A DNA stretch of 40,670 nucleotides from an uncultured Cocleimonas sp. (GTDB lineage: Bacteria > Pseudomonadota > Gammaproteobacteria > Thiotrichales > Thiotrichaceae), in contig CALFUP010000268.1 in the NCBI GenBank assembly GCA_937929875.1, forward strand, positions 1 to 40,670, given 5' to 3'. The notes below the pieces were generated by a model. That model saw only the letters and a program-made list of their open reading frames with translations. It had not been told where the DNA came from and did not search any database. The translations under genes and the position numbers were made by a program. Each line of letters begins with the position of its first letter. The first letter of the stretch is position 1. Below are positions 16,105-24,599 of the stretch, one piece after another.

Positions 16105-16740
16105 CTAACGTGCATTCATAATCGATAATATCCGATAGTCACGATTGTTATTTGCCATATCTATTGCACTCAAACCATCGGACGTTCTACCGTTTGCCCA
16201 AGCACCGTTTTGGATTAAAAAATTAACGATATTGGGGTGACGAAAACGTACGGCATGGTGAAGTGGTATCCAGTTTTTTACTGTTTGAGCATTAACATTT
16301 GCTCCACTTCTAACTAACAACATGACTGTTTCAAAATGCCCTCTGGCCGCCGCCATGTGTAAAGCCGTTTCACGCTCACCATTCATCGCATTCACATTTA
16401 TGCCTTGCGATATTAGTTTTTGTAACTGTTGAGTATTACCGCTGTTAGCCGCATTAAAAAGATCATCTTTTTCTGGTACTACTGGCGCAGCTGCTTGTTG
16501 GTAAGGTTGGGTTGACGAGATATTTTGTTCTTGATTAACGTATTGGTCTGATTGCTGATGACTAACTTGCCCTTGTTGCTGGGCATGCCATTCTAGTAAA
16601 CGCATTTCACGTATTTGTTGTAGTTCAGCAGCAGATTGATTATTCCAGTCTTGGGCATAGCAGTTAGCTTGTAAGCAAAAACCTAATACTAAAATTGCAC
16701 TGAATTTTAAATTGAAATATTTTAAACTGAAACTAGGCAT
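16105..16740 (-). CDS. Exported ankyrin-repeat protein
   Basis: A 211-residue protein with an N-terminal hydrophobic export signal ending near CYAQ, a Gln/Ser-rich linker (about 45-85), and about three and a half ankyrin repeats. These include ETALHMAAARGHFETVMLLVRSGANVNA and WIPLHHAVRFRHPNIVNFLIQNGAW, with the diagnostic TALHxAA and GANVNA motifs. The frame continues upstream to 16767, but the ATG at 16740 has GAGG five bases before it. Ankyrin repeats bind proteins; a periplasmic location is inferred, and the partner is unknown. Transcribed alone. Confidence 0.87.
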   Translation of the reverse strand: MPSFSLKYFNLKFSAILVLGFCLQANCYAQDWNNQSAAELQQIREMRLLEWHAQQQGQVSHQQSDQYVNQEQNISSTQPYQQAAAPVVPEKDDLFNAANSGNTQQLQKLISQGINVNAMNGERETALHMAAARGHFETVMLLVRSGANVNAQTVKNWIPLHHAVRFRHPNIVNFLIQNGAWANGRTSDGLSAIDMANNNRDYRILSIMNAR

Positions 16741-16900
16741 ACTATCCTCGACTTGTGGTTTTACCATTCATCTAATGAGTATATTTGTTAAATCGTAGCG
16801 TGTTGTCGAGCTTCAGATGAAGGTATATAAAACATGGATAGTCGATCAACGAAAGCTTTTGTAAAGGTTATTAGGCCACTTCGTCTCTCACTGTATTCTT

Positions 16901-16922
16901 AAAAAGTGGGGGGGTGTCATTT
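16901..16922 (+). repeat. Intergenic repeat copy 6
   Basis: A-tract, then GTGGGGGGGTGTCATTT: one base differs from the consensus, GTGG for GTAG. Single copy, no opposing arm seen. It lies upstream of the ankyrin gene. Confidence 0.85.
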
Positions 16923-16988
16923 AGACTTTGCATAATTCAGGCCTTCGAGGTTGCTGAATAGAACAATTATTTTTTTTGCTAAGATTCG

Positions 16989-17126
16989 TTAAGCGCCGTT
17001 TAATTTGTAACTTTCCAATGAGGGTGCTGATAAAAAAGTAGTCGCTTTAGCGCTACCTTCAGAAAACATTATTTGTTGCTTAATACCATCTTCAATATAA
17101 TGTTTAATTAAATGCAAGCTCCTCAT
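16989..17126 (-). pseudogene. Possible gene remnant or 45-codon small ORF
   Basis: The minus-strand frame encodes 45 residues starting MRSLHLIKHYIEDGI and ending SLESYKLNGA. The reading extends upstream in frame without ATG to a stop (AILEQGP before the M). The composition looks protein-like, but no Shine-Dalgarno and no family are recognised. It could be the 3' end of a decayed gene, a small protein gene, or chance. Confidence 0.25.
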
Positions 17127-17388
17127 AGGGCCCTGTTCTAATATGGCTTTCTAGGGTCAGTATTAGCTTCACTAATTTAGTGTCTCGGTGTTATTGTGTT
17201 TACCGCAAAGGTGAACTTACCTTTAAACTATTACACTGAATCATGGAATATCATTTACGTACCTAAAGGTTGGTAAACCACAAGGGAGCAATGGAATAGC
17301 GCTAATGTATTTCGTGTTGTGACGTCTTTCAATTCGTTTACTTTTTGTAGAATCGTGTTTCTTATTAGATCGACTAGAAAATAGTCAC

Positions 17389-17410
17389 AAAAAGTAGGGG
17401 GGTGTCATTT
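17389..17410 (+). repeat. Intergenic repeat copy 7, abutting a start codon
   Basis: A-tract then GTAGGGGGGTGTCATTT, ending three bases before the ATG at 17413. A partial opposing arm TACTTTTTGT (17339-17348) pairs with ACAAAAAGTA (17387-17396). The G-run sits about ten bases before the start codon, where a Shine-Dalgarno belongs. Confidence 0.9.
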
Positions 17411-17412
17411 GT

Positions 17413-18051
17413 ATGACTGAATTTCAAGCATTTCTGCCTAATCTTCTTCTTACGTACTTTACTTATTTAATCATTATTGCAAGTCCTGGGCCTGCTACTT
17501 TAGCCACAATGACTATCGCCATGAATCGTGGAAGAAAAGCGGGCATTATTTTCGGCTTAGGTATTGTGACTGGGTCTATTACATGGGCATTTCTAGCTTT
17601 TTTTGGCGTGGCTAAACTACTTAGTGAGAATAGTTCAGCACTTGTTATTTTAAAGGTAATAGGAGGCTCGTATTTATTATGGATGGCGTATAAAGCCTTT
17701 AAGTCAGCAAGGAGTAAAACAAGTCCTCAATTGGAAATAAGCCTCAGTGATTTTTCATCGTTGAAAATATATTTGCAAGCTCTCGCACTTCATTTGACTA
17801 ATCCTAAAGCTGCGTTTGCATGGCTGACTATTGTCTCAGTCGGAATTAAAGAGAATACCCCATCATGGGTCATTGCTAGTATTTTTGTAGGTTGCGGAAT
17901 ATTAGTGTTATCTATTTTTATGCTCTATGCTTTTATTTTTTCGAATCAAGCTATGATCACAATGTACCAAAAAGCCAGACGCCCTATTGAGGCGACTATG
18001 GCATTAGTCTTTGGTTTTGCTGGATTAAAATTAATATTGGATAATATCTAA
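17413..18051 (+). CDS. LysE/RhtB family amino-acid exporter
   Basis: A 212-residue inner-membrane protein with about six hydrophobic segments. The diagnostic N-terminal motif is present (SPGPATLATMTIAMNRGRKAGIIFGLGIVTG), followed by GGSYLLWMAYKAFKSAR and LTNPKAAFAWLTIV. These are the SPGP, LxWxGxK-like and NPK motifs of the family, which exports homoserine lactone, threonine, lysine or similar solutes. The substrate cannot be assigned. Its start codon follows the repeat copy at 17389-17410 directly, and its stop codon TAA is immediately followed by the ATG of the thioesterase gene, so the two are coupled. Confidence 0.94.
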   Translation: MTEFQAFLPNLLLTYFTYLIIIASPGPATLATMTIAMNRGRKAGIIFGLGIVTGSITWAFLAFFGVAKLLSENSSALVILKVIGGSYLLWMAYKAFKSARSKTSPQLEISLSDFSSLKIYLQALALHLTNPKAAFAWLTIVSVGIKENTPSWVIASIFVGCGILVLSIFMLYAFIFSNQAMITMYQKARRPIEATMALVFGFAGLKLILDNI

Positions 18052-18579
18052 ATGTACCCATTTATAAAAACTGCTATCACTTTGATAAAAGCAAAATATA
18101 GAACGCCTCTAACGTTAGCTGATGCAAGTGTTTTAAACGAACGTGCTGGTTTTAGTGATATTGATATTTTCTTCGAATTAAATAATGCTCGCTATCTCAA
18201 CTACATGGAATTAGGTCGCTGGGATTTTTCGCAACGCACAGGTTTTTATAAGCTCATGAAAAGTAAAAAGTGGGGTGTTGCAGTTGGTGGTGCGAGTATT
18301 CGATATCGTCGAAGAATTCCATTTCTAAGCAAATTTACAGTGACTTCAAAAATCATCTGTCACGATGGTCGTTGGATGTATTTTTTACAAGAGTTTCATC
18401 AAAAAGATAAGATCTGTGCATCAGCATTAATGAAAGTCTGCGTCACTTCTAAAGAGGGTTTAGTTCCTGCACCTGAAGTGTTATCAGAGTTAGGCGAAGC
18501 TGATCATTTTGCGAAAATGCCTAAATGGGTAAACGCATGGATTGAGGCTGAAAGCCAGCGACCTTGGCCTTCAACTTAG
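18052..18579 (+). CDS. Acyl-CoA thioesterase-like hotdog protein (THEM6/4HBT type)
   Basis: A 175-residue protein with a single hotdog domain. ERAGFSDIDIFFELNNARYLNYMELGRWDF is characteristic of the THEM6-like branch of the 4-hydroxybenzoyl-CoA thioesterase superfamily, with FELNNARYL in place of the DxDxxGHVNN of YbgC. The following GGASIRYRRRIPFLSKF strand fits. The short hydrophobic N-terminus is not a clear signal peptide. Substrate unknown. The ATG starts at the base after the exporter stop codon, so co-expression with the exporter is expected although the functional link is not obvious. Confidence 0.87.
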   Translation: MYPFIKTAITLIKAKYRTPLTLADASVLNERAGFSDIDIFFELNNARYLNYMELGRWDFSQRTGFYKLMKSKKWGVAVGGASIRYRRRIPFLSKFTVTSKIICHDGRWMYFLQEFHQKDKICASALMKVCVTSKEGLVPAPEVLSELGEADHFAKMPKWVNAWIEAESQRPWPST

Positions 18580-18632
18580 AAACTAATAGATTATTCATCA
18601 AATATTGATATAGGTTTAAGAGTCTTTTGTCA

Positions 18633-19757
18633 TTATTTGAATAATGTAAAGTTAGACATTCTTAATTCAATATTTTTGTAAGTAAACGAAGATATATAAA
18701 CAAGAATGACTAAGAATATGACTGTTAGAAAATCCATTAAATAAGGGCTATAGAAATAAACCAACTCAGTCTCTTCTCCCCCTATCATATATTTATTAAA
18801 GTAAGAATGACCTGTAATATTTTCGAAAAAGTTAATGCTTCTTCCAATGATTAGAATAATGAAAGCATGAATCATATAAATAGAATAAGACCACTTACCT
18901 AAATTTTGAATCGGTTTTACTTTTAATAATTTTGAAAGCAGCCCTTGTTCGAATGCAAAAATATATACTGTAAACGTAAAAATTATAGGGGCAATTATTG
19001 ATAACTTTTCTTTGCCAAAATAAGCGGTAAAAAAGTAAATAACTATGATTGAAAATATTTCAATAACCGTTGCATAAGGAATGACTTTATTTTTATTCAG
19101 TAAGAAAAAACGATAACAGATGCTCCCGAGAAAGAAGCCAATAATGCATCGAAATATTCCGTAGTGGTAAGTCGCATCATTTAAATGGTCTGTATTTATG
19201 TAAATGATATAAAAGCTGAGGACTATTAAAAGCGAGTATTGTAAGCGTAATAATTTTCGTGATTTATATCCAATTAACCCCACAACCGCGAAGATTATAT
19301 AGGTGTAAAATTCGACACTTATACTCCAACTAGGGTAGTTCCAGCTTAGGTGATCATGAATTCCTAGTGAATGTATGAGGAATAAATTTGAAAAGATACT
19401 TTGTATTGTATAAGCACCTGTAAAAGGTAGATCAGCAGAGGTCCACATACCAAACTGTGCAATAAAAAGTTTTAATAATTCAAAAAGAATAAATAAAGCG
19501 AGTACAAACAAATGCAATGGTAAGAGCCTTGATAGTCGGCGGCTTATAAATTTTTTGAAATCAATGGTGTTCTTTAACTTGTCTTTATAAGCATGAGTAA
19601 TGACGAAGCCACTCAAAACAAAAAAGAAATCTACGAAGAGGTAACTATTTCTCAGAAAGTCCCAGTCATGAAGATGATTGAAAAAATTTAAGTGATAAAG
19701 TGAGACAAGAAGTGCTGCGACTCCTCTCCAACCATCAAGTGAATGAAAACGTAACAT
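18633..19757 (-). CDS. Membrane acyltransferase 3 family protein (OafA-like)
   Basis: A 374-residue integral membrane O-acyltransferase with about ten hydrophobic segments. The N-terminal FHSLDGWRGVAALLVSLYHL (with catalytic-region histidine), FFVLSGFVITHAY and ISRRLSRLLPLH are the standard motifs of acyltransferase 3. There is no C-terminal SGNH domain (length about 370), so it is the single-domain form. It probably acetylates a surface polysaccharide. The gene lies 3 bp downstream of the O-antigen ligase-like gene on the same strand, consistent with a shared glycan substrate. Marked Phe/Ile/Tyr richness and a very A+T-rich sequence suggest possible acquisition. Confidence 0.92.
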   Translation of the reverse strand: MLRFHSLDGWRGVAALLVSLYHLNFFNHLHDWDFLRNSYLFVDFFFVLSGFVITHAYKDKLKNTIDFKKFISRRLSRLLPLHLFVLALFILFELLKLFIAQFGMWTSADLPFTGAYTIQSIFSNLFLIHSLGIHDHLSWNYPSWSISVEFYTYIIFAVVGLIGYKSRKLLRLQYSLLIVLSFYIIYINTDHLNDATYHYGIFRCIIGFFLGSICYRFFLLNKNKVIPYATVIEIFSIIVIYFFTAYFGKEKLSIIAPIIFTFTVYIFAFEQGLLSKLLKVKPIQNLGKWSYSIYMIHAFIILIIGRSINFFENITGHSYFNKYMIGGEETELVYFYSPYLMDFLTVIFLVILVYISSFTYKNIELRMSNFTLFK

Positions 19758-19760
19758 AAT

Positions 19761-20981
19761 TTAGAATTTTGGCCTGATGTTAGATAACATTTTGGAGTGT
19801 ATCGCCAACATCGTGTAAACAAACCAGGTTATCTTCTCGGTTTGTAAGTGTGTCGATAATTGGCTTACCATAATCACCATTAGCAGGGCGAGTAGAAAAG
19901 CTTTTTCTTCAAAGGGAGAGTGTAAAATAAATATGAGTAATGATATGTGCATTGCTAAAAACAATATCAGCCCGATTAATCCTGTTTCAGTAAGAATGTG
20001 TATAAACGAATTATGTGCGCCTCTATACTGAACACTTTGTTTGCTCAAAGCATAGCCTAAGCCGCCTAGACCAACTCCAGTTATTGGAGACTCCTTCCAT
20101 TGCTCAATAGAACCACCCCAAATGACTGATCGGTAATTTAAAGTTCCTTCGGTAATGGATTCTCCTGTTGATAGAATTCTATCTACAGATGATTTTGGAG
20201 CAATAGCTAAGATAGCTGCAAGAGCTACAACCATGCCGATACCTATTAGTGATTTAGCAATCAAAGAAGCCTTTCTTTGTGTAAAAGCCCAATATAAAAG
20301 ACCTATGATGCCTACAATAAAAGCTGTACGGGTAGCCGTTAGAAAGATGGCATAGAACGTCAGTGGAATAGCAACAAGATTGATAATTTTCATTATTTTA
20401 TGTTGATAATATTTAGCTAAATACGCTTCTAATGGTATTGCTATTGCGAGAAAAACACCGACGGCATCAATCGTTAAGTTTTGTATTCCATACCGAAGAT
20501 AGCCAGACTCTTCGCCTGATAAAAAACTATTAATGACTATTCCTGAAGCCACAATAATGGCGAAAACATACGCTTGGTATGCCGCTATAAGTCTCATTCT
20601 ATTATCAATGACTAAACTAAAAAGAAGGACTAAAAATATTAATTGTACAGAGGTGTTTGCCACTCCTTCCGCCCACGCAATATCTGGGGTCCAGACCATG
20701 CTAATTAATTGCCAGCCAAAATACAAAATAACAATAAAGTGAAAGAGGCTGTAGTTACGATGAGTACCATGAACGAGTAACTGCAGACTAGCTAAACCTA
20801 ATGCAGCTGTAGCCGCTAGTCTTGGCATACCATCATATATACTGTCTCCCCACGGAACCAAGAAGATGAAAAGAAGGGTTGTGAAAATAGCCGCTTTATT
20901 AATGATGCTAGGAGCAAATAACCTATTCTGATTAGAAATAGGTAGGTCTTCTTGCACATTTGTATGATTAAAATTACCCAT
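19761..20981 (-). CDS. O-antigen ligase/polymerase-like membrane protein (Wzy_C family)
   Basis: A 406-residue protein with about ten to eleven membrane segments and the Wzy_C/WaaL signature. This is a large periplasmic-loop region with the conserved arginine (TATRTAFIVG), then WGGSIEQWKESPITGVGLGGLGY and RGAHNSFIHILTETGLIG, where the HNSF histidine is the typical ligase/polymerase residue. Sequence alone cannot separate O-antigen ligase from polymerase or exopolysaccharide polymerase. It forms a two-gene unit with the acyltransferase (3-bp gap). No glycosyltransferase genes flank the pair. Confidence 0.87.
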   Translation of the reverse strand: MGNFNHTNVQEDLPISNQNRLFAPSIINKAAIFTTLLFIFLVPWGDSIYDGMPRLAATAALGLASLQLLVHGTHRNYSLFHFIVILYFGWQLISMVWTPDIAWAEGVANTSVQLIFLVLLFSLVIDNRMRLIAAYQAYVFAIIVASGIVINSFLSGEESGYLRYGIQNLTIDAVGVFLAIAIPLEAYLAKYYQHKIMKIINLVAIPLTFYAIFLTATRTAFIVGIIGLLYWAFTQRKASLIAKSLIGIGMVVALAAILAIAPKSSVDRILSTGESITEGTLNYRSVIWGGSIEQWKESPITGVGLGGLGYALSKQSVQYRGAHNSFIHILTETGLIGLILFLAMHISLLIFILHSPFEEKAFLLALLMVIMVSQLSTHLQTEKITWFVYTMLAIHSKMLSNIRPKF

Positions 20982-21094
20982 GAGTTTTTTCTTTACGTAG
21001 TTTCATTTATTTTCTTATTTCTTCGAAGCTCAAGCCATATGAGACATATTAATCAATTGATTTCTAAAGCAACAATTCAGCGTGTCTATTTATA

Positions 21095-22603
21095 TTAACT
21101 ATTATTATATTTATCCATTGCTCGATAACTTATCGTTTCACTTATATGTTTGGTATTAATATGTTCACTGTCTTCCAAGTCCGCAATGGTTCGCGCAACT
21201 TTTAAAATGCGATGATAAGCGCGTGCGGAAAGCCTAAACTTTTCCATTATTTGACCCAATAGATCTTCATCAGTTTTACTTAAATTACAGTATCTTTCGA
21301 TGTCTTTGTTGCTTAAAACGTTGTTGGCACAACCTTGACGTGATAGTTGTCTATTACGCGCTTTAATAACTCTTGCTCTTACCGTTTCGCTGGTTTCACT
21401 ATCGCTTGGTTTTTGTAATTCTTCACGTGATATTTGTAATACTTCGATTTGTAGATCAATTCGATCTAAAAATGGTGCTGACAGTTTAGAACGATGCTTT
21501 CTTCTTTTTTCTAATGAGCATTCGCAATTAGCAGCAAAATCACAAGATTTTCCTGCTGGGCAAGGATTCATCGCTGCAATCAATTGAAATTTTGCAGGGT
21601 AGCTTGCTTGGCGCGCAGCTCGAGAAATGGTTATTTTACCTGTTTCTAAAGGTTCTCTGAGTACATCAAGCACTCTGCGATCAAATTCCACCAGTTCGTC
21701 TAAAAATAAAACGCCATTATGCGCAAGTGATATTTCACCAGGGCGGACTTTACTGCCACCCCCCACTAATGCGACTCCTGAAGCTGTGTGATGCGGATCT
21801 CTAATAGGTCTTAACCGCCAGTTTTCAACATCAAAACCTTGATCACTAATGGATGCGATGGTGGCTGATTCTAAGGCTTCTTGCTCAGACATATCGGGTA
21901 AAATCGTTGCTAAGCGTGATGCAAGCATGGTTTTACCCGTACCTGGCTGGCCTACCATCAATAAATTATGACTTCCAGCAGCGGCGATTTCTAAAGCGCG
22001 CTTTGCTTGAAATTGACCTTTTACATCGTTTAGATCTATTTTATAGTTAATTTCTATGGTTTCTACCGATGATGAATGCGGTAGTAGTTTTTCTGTTTCA
22101 GATAAGTGAGCACAAATTTGAAGTAAATGAGAGGCAGGATAAACAGACAAGTCTTTTATCAAACTGGCTTCTTCGGCATTTTCAATGGGTAAAAATAAAC
22201 TTCTTTTTGCTTTACTAGCAGCATAAGCAGTGGGTAAGACACCTTTTACAGAGCGTAATTGGCCTCCTAAAGCCAATTCCCCAATGAATTCATAATGGGA
22301 TAAAGATTTTTCTGTAATTTGACCTGATGCAGCGAGAATACCAAGCGCAATAGGTAAATCAAATCGGCCTCCATCCTTAGGGATATCAGCAGGAGCAAGG
22401 TTTACTGTTATTCGTTTTGCGGGAAAATCGAATTTAGAATTAATAATAGCCGCACGCACTCTATCTTTACTTTCTTTAACCGCCATTTCCGGTAATCCGA
22501 CGATGGAAAAACCAGGCAGACCGTTGCCTAAATGCACTTCAACTGTCACCAGTGGTGCATTTATTCCGTCATTGGTACGGCTGTAAACAAGAGCAAGATT
22601 CAT
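21095..22603 (-). CDS. comM: YifB/ComM family Mg-chelatase-like AAA+ ATPase
   Basis: A 502-residue protein with an N-terminal Lon-protease-like fold (LPGFSIVGLPEMAVKESKDRVRAAI; NLAPADIPKDGGRFDLPIALGIL), a central AAA+ domain with Walker A GQPGTGKT and Walker B GVLFLDEL, a cysteine cluster (CPAGKSCDFAANCEC), and a C-terminal Mg-chelatase domain (LSARAYHRILKVARTIADL). ComM is a hexameric helicase that promotes branch migration during natural transformation; homologues are widespread also in species not known to be competent. Length is normal (about 505). It is monocistronic and divergent from the gene at 22937. Confidence 0.94.
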   Translation of the reverse strand: MNLALVYSRTNDGINAPLVTVEVHLGNGLPGFSIVGLPEMAVKESKDRVRAAIINSKFDFPAKRITVNLAPADIPKDGGRFDLPIALGILAASGQITEKSLSHYEFIGELALGGQLRSVKGVLPTAYAASKAKRSLFLPIENAEEASLIKDLSVYPASHLLQICAHLSETEKLLPHSSSVETIEINYKIDLNDVKGQFQAKRALEIAAAGSHNLLMVGQPGTGKTMLASRLATILPDMSEQEALESATIASISDQGFDVENWRLRPIRDPHHTASGVALVGGGSKVRPGEISLAHNGVLFLDELVEFDRRVLDVLREPLETGKITISRAARQASYPAKFQLIAAMNPCPAGKSCDFAANCECSLEKRRKHRSKLSAPFLDRIDLQIEVLQISREELQKPSDSETSETVRARVIKARNRQLSRQGCANNVLSNKDIERYCNLSKTDEDLLGQIMEKFRLSARAYHRILKVARTIADLEDSEHINTKHISETISYRAMDKYNNS

Positions 22604-22936
22604 GAACAGGTTATTTTTAGTATTATTGATCTCAATTATAATCGATAGTGTGTATAAAAACTAAGCATGACCGACAAGAGGAGTTGGAGTGTATTCATGG
22701 TGTTAAAAATGACACCCCCCTACTTTTTTATCATAAGTATAATTATGTTGCTCATTTCATCCAGTGTTTAGAGTTACGAATGGCTACTGATTTAGCCGCA
22801 ATAGAAAAAATAAACTGTTTTTGTCCTTGGCAAAAATATTCATAGTATTATTAAATAGGTTTCTACCTCAGTGATTTTTGTTAATACAAACGCAACTGTG
22901 TACAATCGGATTATAATTTTATTAGACTCATCTTTT
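22604..22936. other. Divergent intergenic region with one repeat copy
   Basis: 333 bp between yifB/comM and the membrane-protein gene. It holds repeat copy 8 (22707-22728). A 65-codon frame at 22648-22845 runs through the repeat and is judged spurious. Nothing else is supported. Confidence 0.6.
22707..22728 (-). repeat. Intergenic repeat copy 8
   Basis: AAATGACACCCCCCTAC followed by a T-tract; exact match to the consensus in inverse orientation. Single copy between divergent genes. Confidence 0.88.
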
Positions 22937-23563
22937 ATGCAACTCGCGATACTCATACTGGCAGGATTTGGTGCCTTCTTATTTATTATAAGTTATTTGG
23001 CTTACGTTATTTCTGGCTTTAAACATCATTTTGTCACTGGGCTTATAGCCACTTTACCTGTGTTAAATGTAATTACTTTGCCTTCACTTTGGGATAAAAG
23101 TAGTCGTAAATTCATTACTGGATTAATTGGTTTGATTATTTTTATAGCGGCTTGGTTTTTAGGTGCCGACAAAGGAATACAGAACCTTATTTCTGGAAGT
23201 ACCAATACAGGTAATGAGACGATTATTAGTAGTGCTGTTCCAAACAGTCAATCCACGAACACACTATCTGAAAATTCTGCTCCTGCGATATTGAATAGGG
23301 CAATGTCTCTCAATGAAAGTAATATGCAAGATTTACCTAACAAAGCGCTCTATAAAATGGGCTTTGAAGTAGTTCCGGTAAGTCAAATTAGCACTCTGCA
23401 AGGTAGAATTGTGCAGATAACTAAAACAGATAACTTAAAAGTAGAAGGCCGTATCAAAAGCATTTCTCCTGGTAGTGTCGTGTTAGAAGGTTTATTTGAA
23501 AATGAACTACCAATCGCTTCTATAAAACAGATTAAATTAATGGTTAAAAAAGCCATCCAATGA
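22937..23563 (+). CDS. Membrane protein with C-terminal small beta domain, coupled to YcgL
   Basis: A 208-residue protein. Two or three N-terminal membrane segments (about 1-85) are followed by a Ser/Asn/Thr-rich linker (about 95-150). A compact C-terminal region (LQGRIVQITKTDNLKVEGRI, SPGSVVLEG, IKQIKLM) has the pattern of an SH3/Sm-like beta barrel. No family recognised. The frame can start at a GTG at 22871, but the ATG at 22937 places the first membrane segment at the N-terminus; neither has a clear Shine-Dalgarno. It overlaps the YcgL gene by 4 bp (ATGA), so the two are translationally coupled. Confidence 0.72.
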   Translation: MQLAILILAGFGAFLFIISYLAYVISGFKHHFVTGLIATLPVLNVITLPSLWDKSSRKFITGLIGLIIFIAAWFLGADKGIQNLISGSTNTGNETIISSAVPNSQSTNTLSENSAPAILNRAMSLNESNMQDLPNKALYKMGFEVVPVSQISTLQGRIVQITKTDNLKVEGRIKSISPGSVVLEGLFENELPIASIKQIKLMVKKAIQ

Positions 23564-23820
23564 ATTGTTTTGTATATCGCAGTAACAAAAAGCAAGGAAT
23601 GTTTCTGTATTTAAGAGATAAAGATGATTTTTCCTGTGTACCTGAGTCTTTATTAAAGCTACTAGGTGAAACTAGCTATTCTTTTGAATTCGATTTAAGT
23701 AAAGAACGAAAATTAGTTAAAACAGAAGCACAAGAAGTGATTAAAACGATGCAAGAAAACGGTTATTTCTTGCACATGCCACCACCCAAAAGTGAGTTGT
23801 TGGGGATGAAGGTAAATTAG
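23560..23820 (+). CDS. YcgL domain-containing protein
   Basis: An 86-residue protein matching the small YcgL family of gammaproteobacteria: CFVYRSNKKQGMFLYLRDKDDFSCVPESLLKLLGE at the N-terminus, then LVKTEAQEVIKTMQENGYFLHMPPP. These correspond to the CxIYRSxKKxxxYLY, DDFSxVPExL and GYYLQxPPP motifs of E. coli YcgL. Function unknown. It overlaps the upstream membrane protein by 4 bp and ends before a strong bidirectional terminator. Confidence 0.93.
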   Translation: MNCFVYRSNKKQGMFLYLRDKDDFSCVPESLLKLLGETSYSFEFDLSKERKLVKTEAQEVIKTMQENGYFLHMPPPKSELLGMKVN

Positions 23821-23866
23821 AAACTTTTTATGCTGTTTGTATATCTAAACTAGAAATAAATTTAAA

Positions 23867-23900
23867 AAAAAAGCCGCAATCAAATGATTGCGGCTTTTTT
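23867..23900. terminator. Bidirectional Rho-independent terminator
   Basis: GCCGCAATC (23873-23881), loop AAAT, GATTGCGGC (23886-23894), flanked by A and T tracts. It serves both YcgL (plus) and the fimbrial pilin gene (minus). Confidence 0.95.
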
Positions 23901-23935
23901 ATAAAACTAAATATATTTCGATAAGATACTATTTA

Positions 23936-24418
23936 TCATTCGTTAGTAACAGTTACATGTAATGTGTCAGTGTATGTTCCTGCTTCAGTAGCAACCATTG
24001 CTGGGTTGTTCATTGTTAACGCAGACTGAGCCGCATCACAACTAGTGACTACTACAGCAGCCGTTGCAGTTGGTGAGAAAGTAGATCCTGCCCAACTAAC
24101 TGAATACGGAGTAGCACCGTGAAGAGGTGTACTTGTTACAGTGTGTAGCAGCTGATAAGCATTATCAGATGCAACATTAATTGTACAATCACCTGCAACA
24201 TTTGACTCTACACCTAGTTGCCCAAGAGTAGCAACTACACCATCCACTTCTGTATCCTGAAGATCGACAGTAGGATTTCCACCAATATCTCCAGTGATGT
24301 TAATAAATTCGTTTTTAGTGACATTAATAATAATGTCTGCTGTATCTGTTGCTGCAAAAGTAACTGAAGTAAATGCTGCTAATACAGCTACTGAGATAAT
24401 TTTCTTAGAAAGTGTCAT
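23936..24418 (-). CDS. Fimbrial major subunit-like protein (alternative chaperone-usher type)
   Basis: A 160-residue protein with a clean signal peptide (MTLSKKIISVAVLAAFTSVTFA, cut before ATDTADI) and a beta-rich, Ser/Thr/Val-rich mature domain. Two cysteines (AGDCTIN and VTSCDAA) could form a disulfide. It ends in a strand TYTDTLHVTVTNE, the type of terminal strand seen in pilins. It is the last gene of the chaperone-usher-pilin set. The assignment rests on size, signal, composition and location; no pilin family is matched with certainty. AGGA nine bases upstream supports the start. Confidence 0.75.
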   Translation of the reverse strand: MTLSKKIISVAVLAAFTSVTFAATDTADIIINVTKNEFINITGDIGGNPTVDLQDTEVDGVVATLGQLGVESNVAGDCTINVASDNAYQLLHTVTSTPLHGATPYSVSWAGSTFSPTATAAVVVTSCDAAQSALTMNNPAMVATEAGTYTDTLHVTVTNE

Positions 24419-24515
24419 TTGGGGTTTTCCTATTTTTATTTTAAAGGGTTTGTATAAAGGTTGATCTGTTAATTTTTATATTGTCGACCTTGAAGGTAAT
24501 AATAGTGATATTTAG

Positions 24516-24582
24516 CTGAATGTTTCCTGAACAAACTGAATGTATCGCTACCGTATGTCTGTTCAGTTCATAAATTATTCAG
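24516..24582. repeat. Nested inverted repeats between usher and pilin genes
   Basis: Outer arms CTGAAT (24516-24521) and ATTCAG (24577-24582) and inner arms CTGAACA (24527-24533) and TGTTCAG (24560-24566) could fold into one hairpin in the usher-pilin gap. A further CTGAATG occurs at 24536. There is no T-tract, so this is more like an mRNA-processing or regulatory structure than a terminator. Confidence 0.45.
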
Positions 24583-24599
24583 TTTTTAGCATAAAACGC

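Larger units (their letters stand above)
16741..17412. other. Intergenic region flanked by two same-direction repeat copies
   Basis: 672 bp with no firmly supported gene. It contains repeat copies at 16901-16922 and 17389-17410 in the same orientation, and between them a 45-codon minus-strand frame (16989-17126) with protein-like composition. The stretch may be a gene remnant. Confidence 0.6.

Noticed and set aside
18264-18282. AAAAAGTGGGGTGTTG resembling the repeat
   Set aside because: It is within the thioesterase coding sequence (KSKKWGVAV), with too few G and no TCATTT; judged coincidence.
18631-18646. CATTATT-TG-AATAATG hairpin between thioesterase and acyltransferase genes
   Set aside because: All A/T apart from the ends, short, overlapping the acyltransferase stop, and without a T-tract; not a convincing terminator.
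22648-22845. 65-codon plus-strand frame in the yifB/YcgL gap
   Set aside because: It runs straight through repeat copy 8, has no ribosome-binding site and no recognisable protein features.
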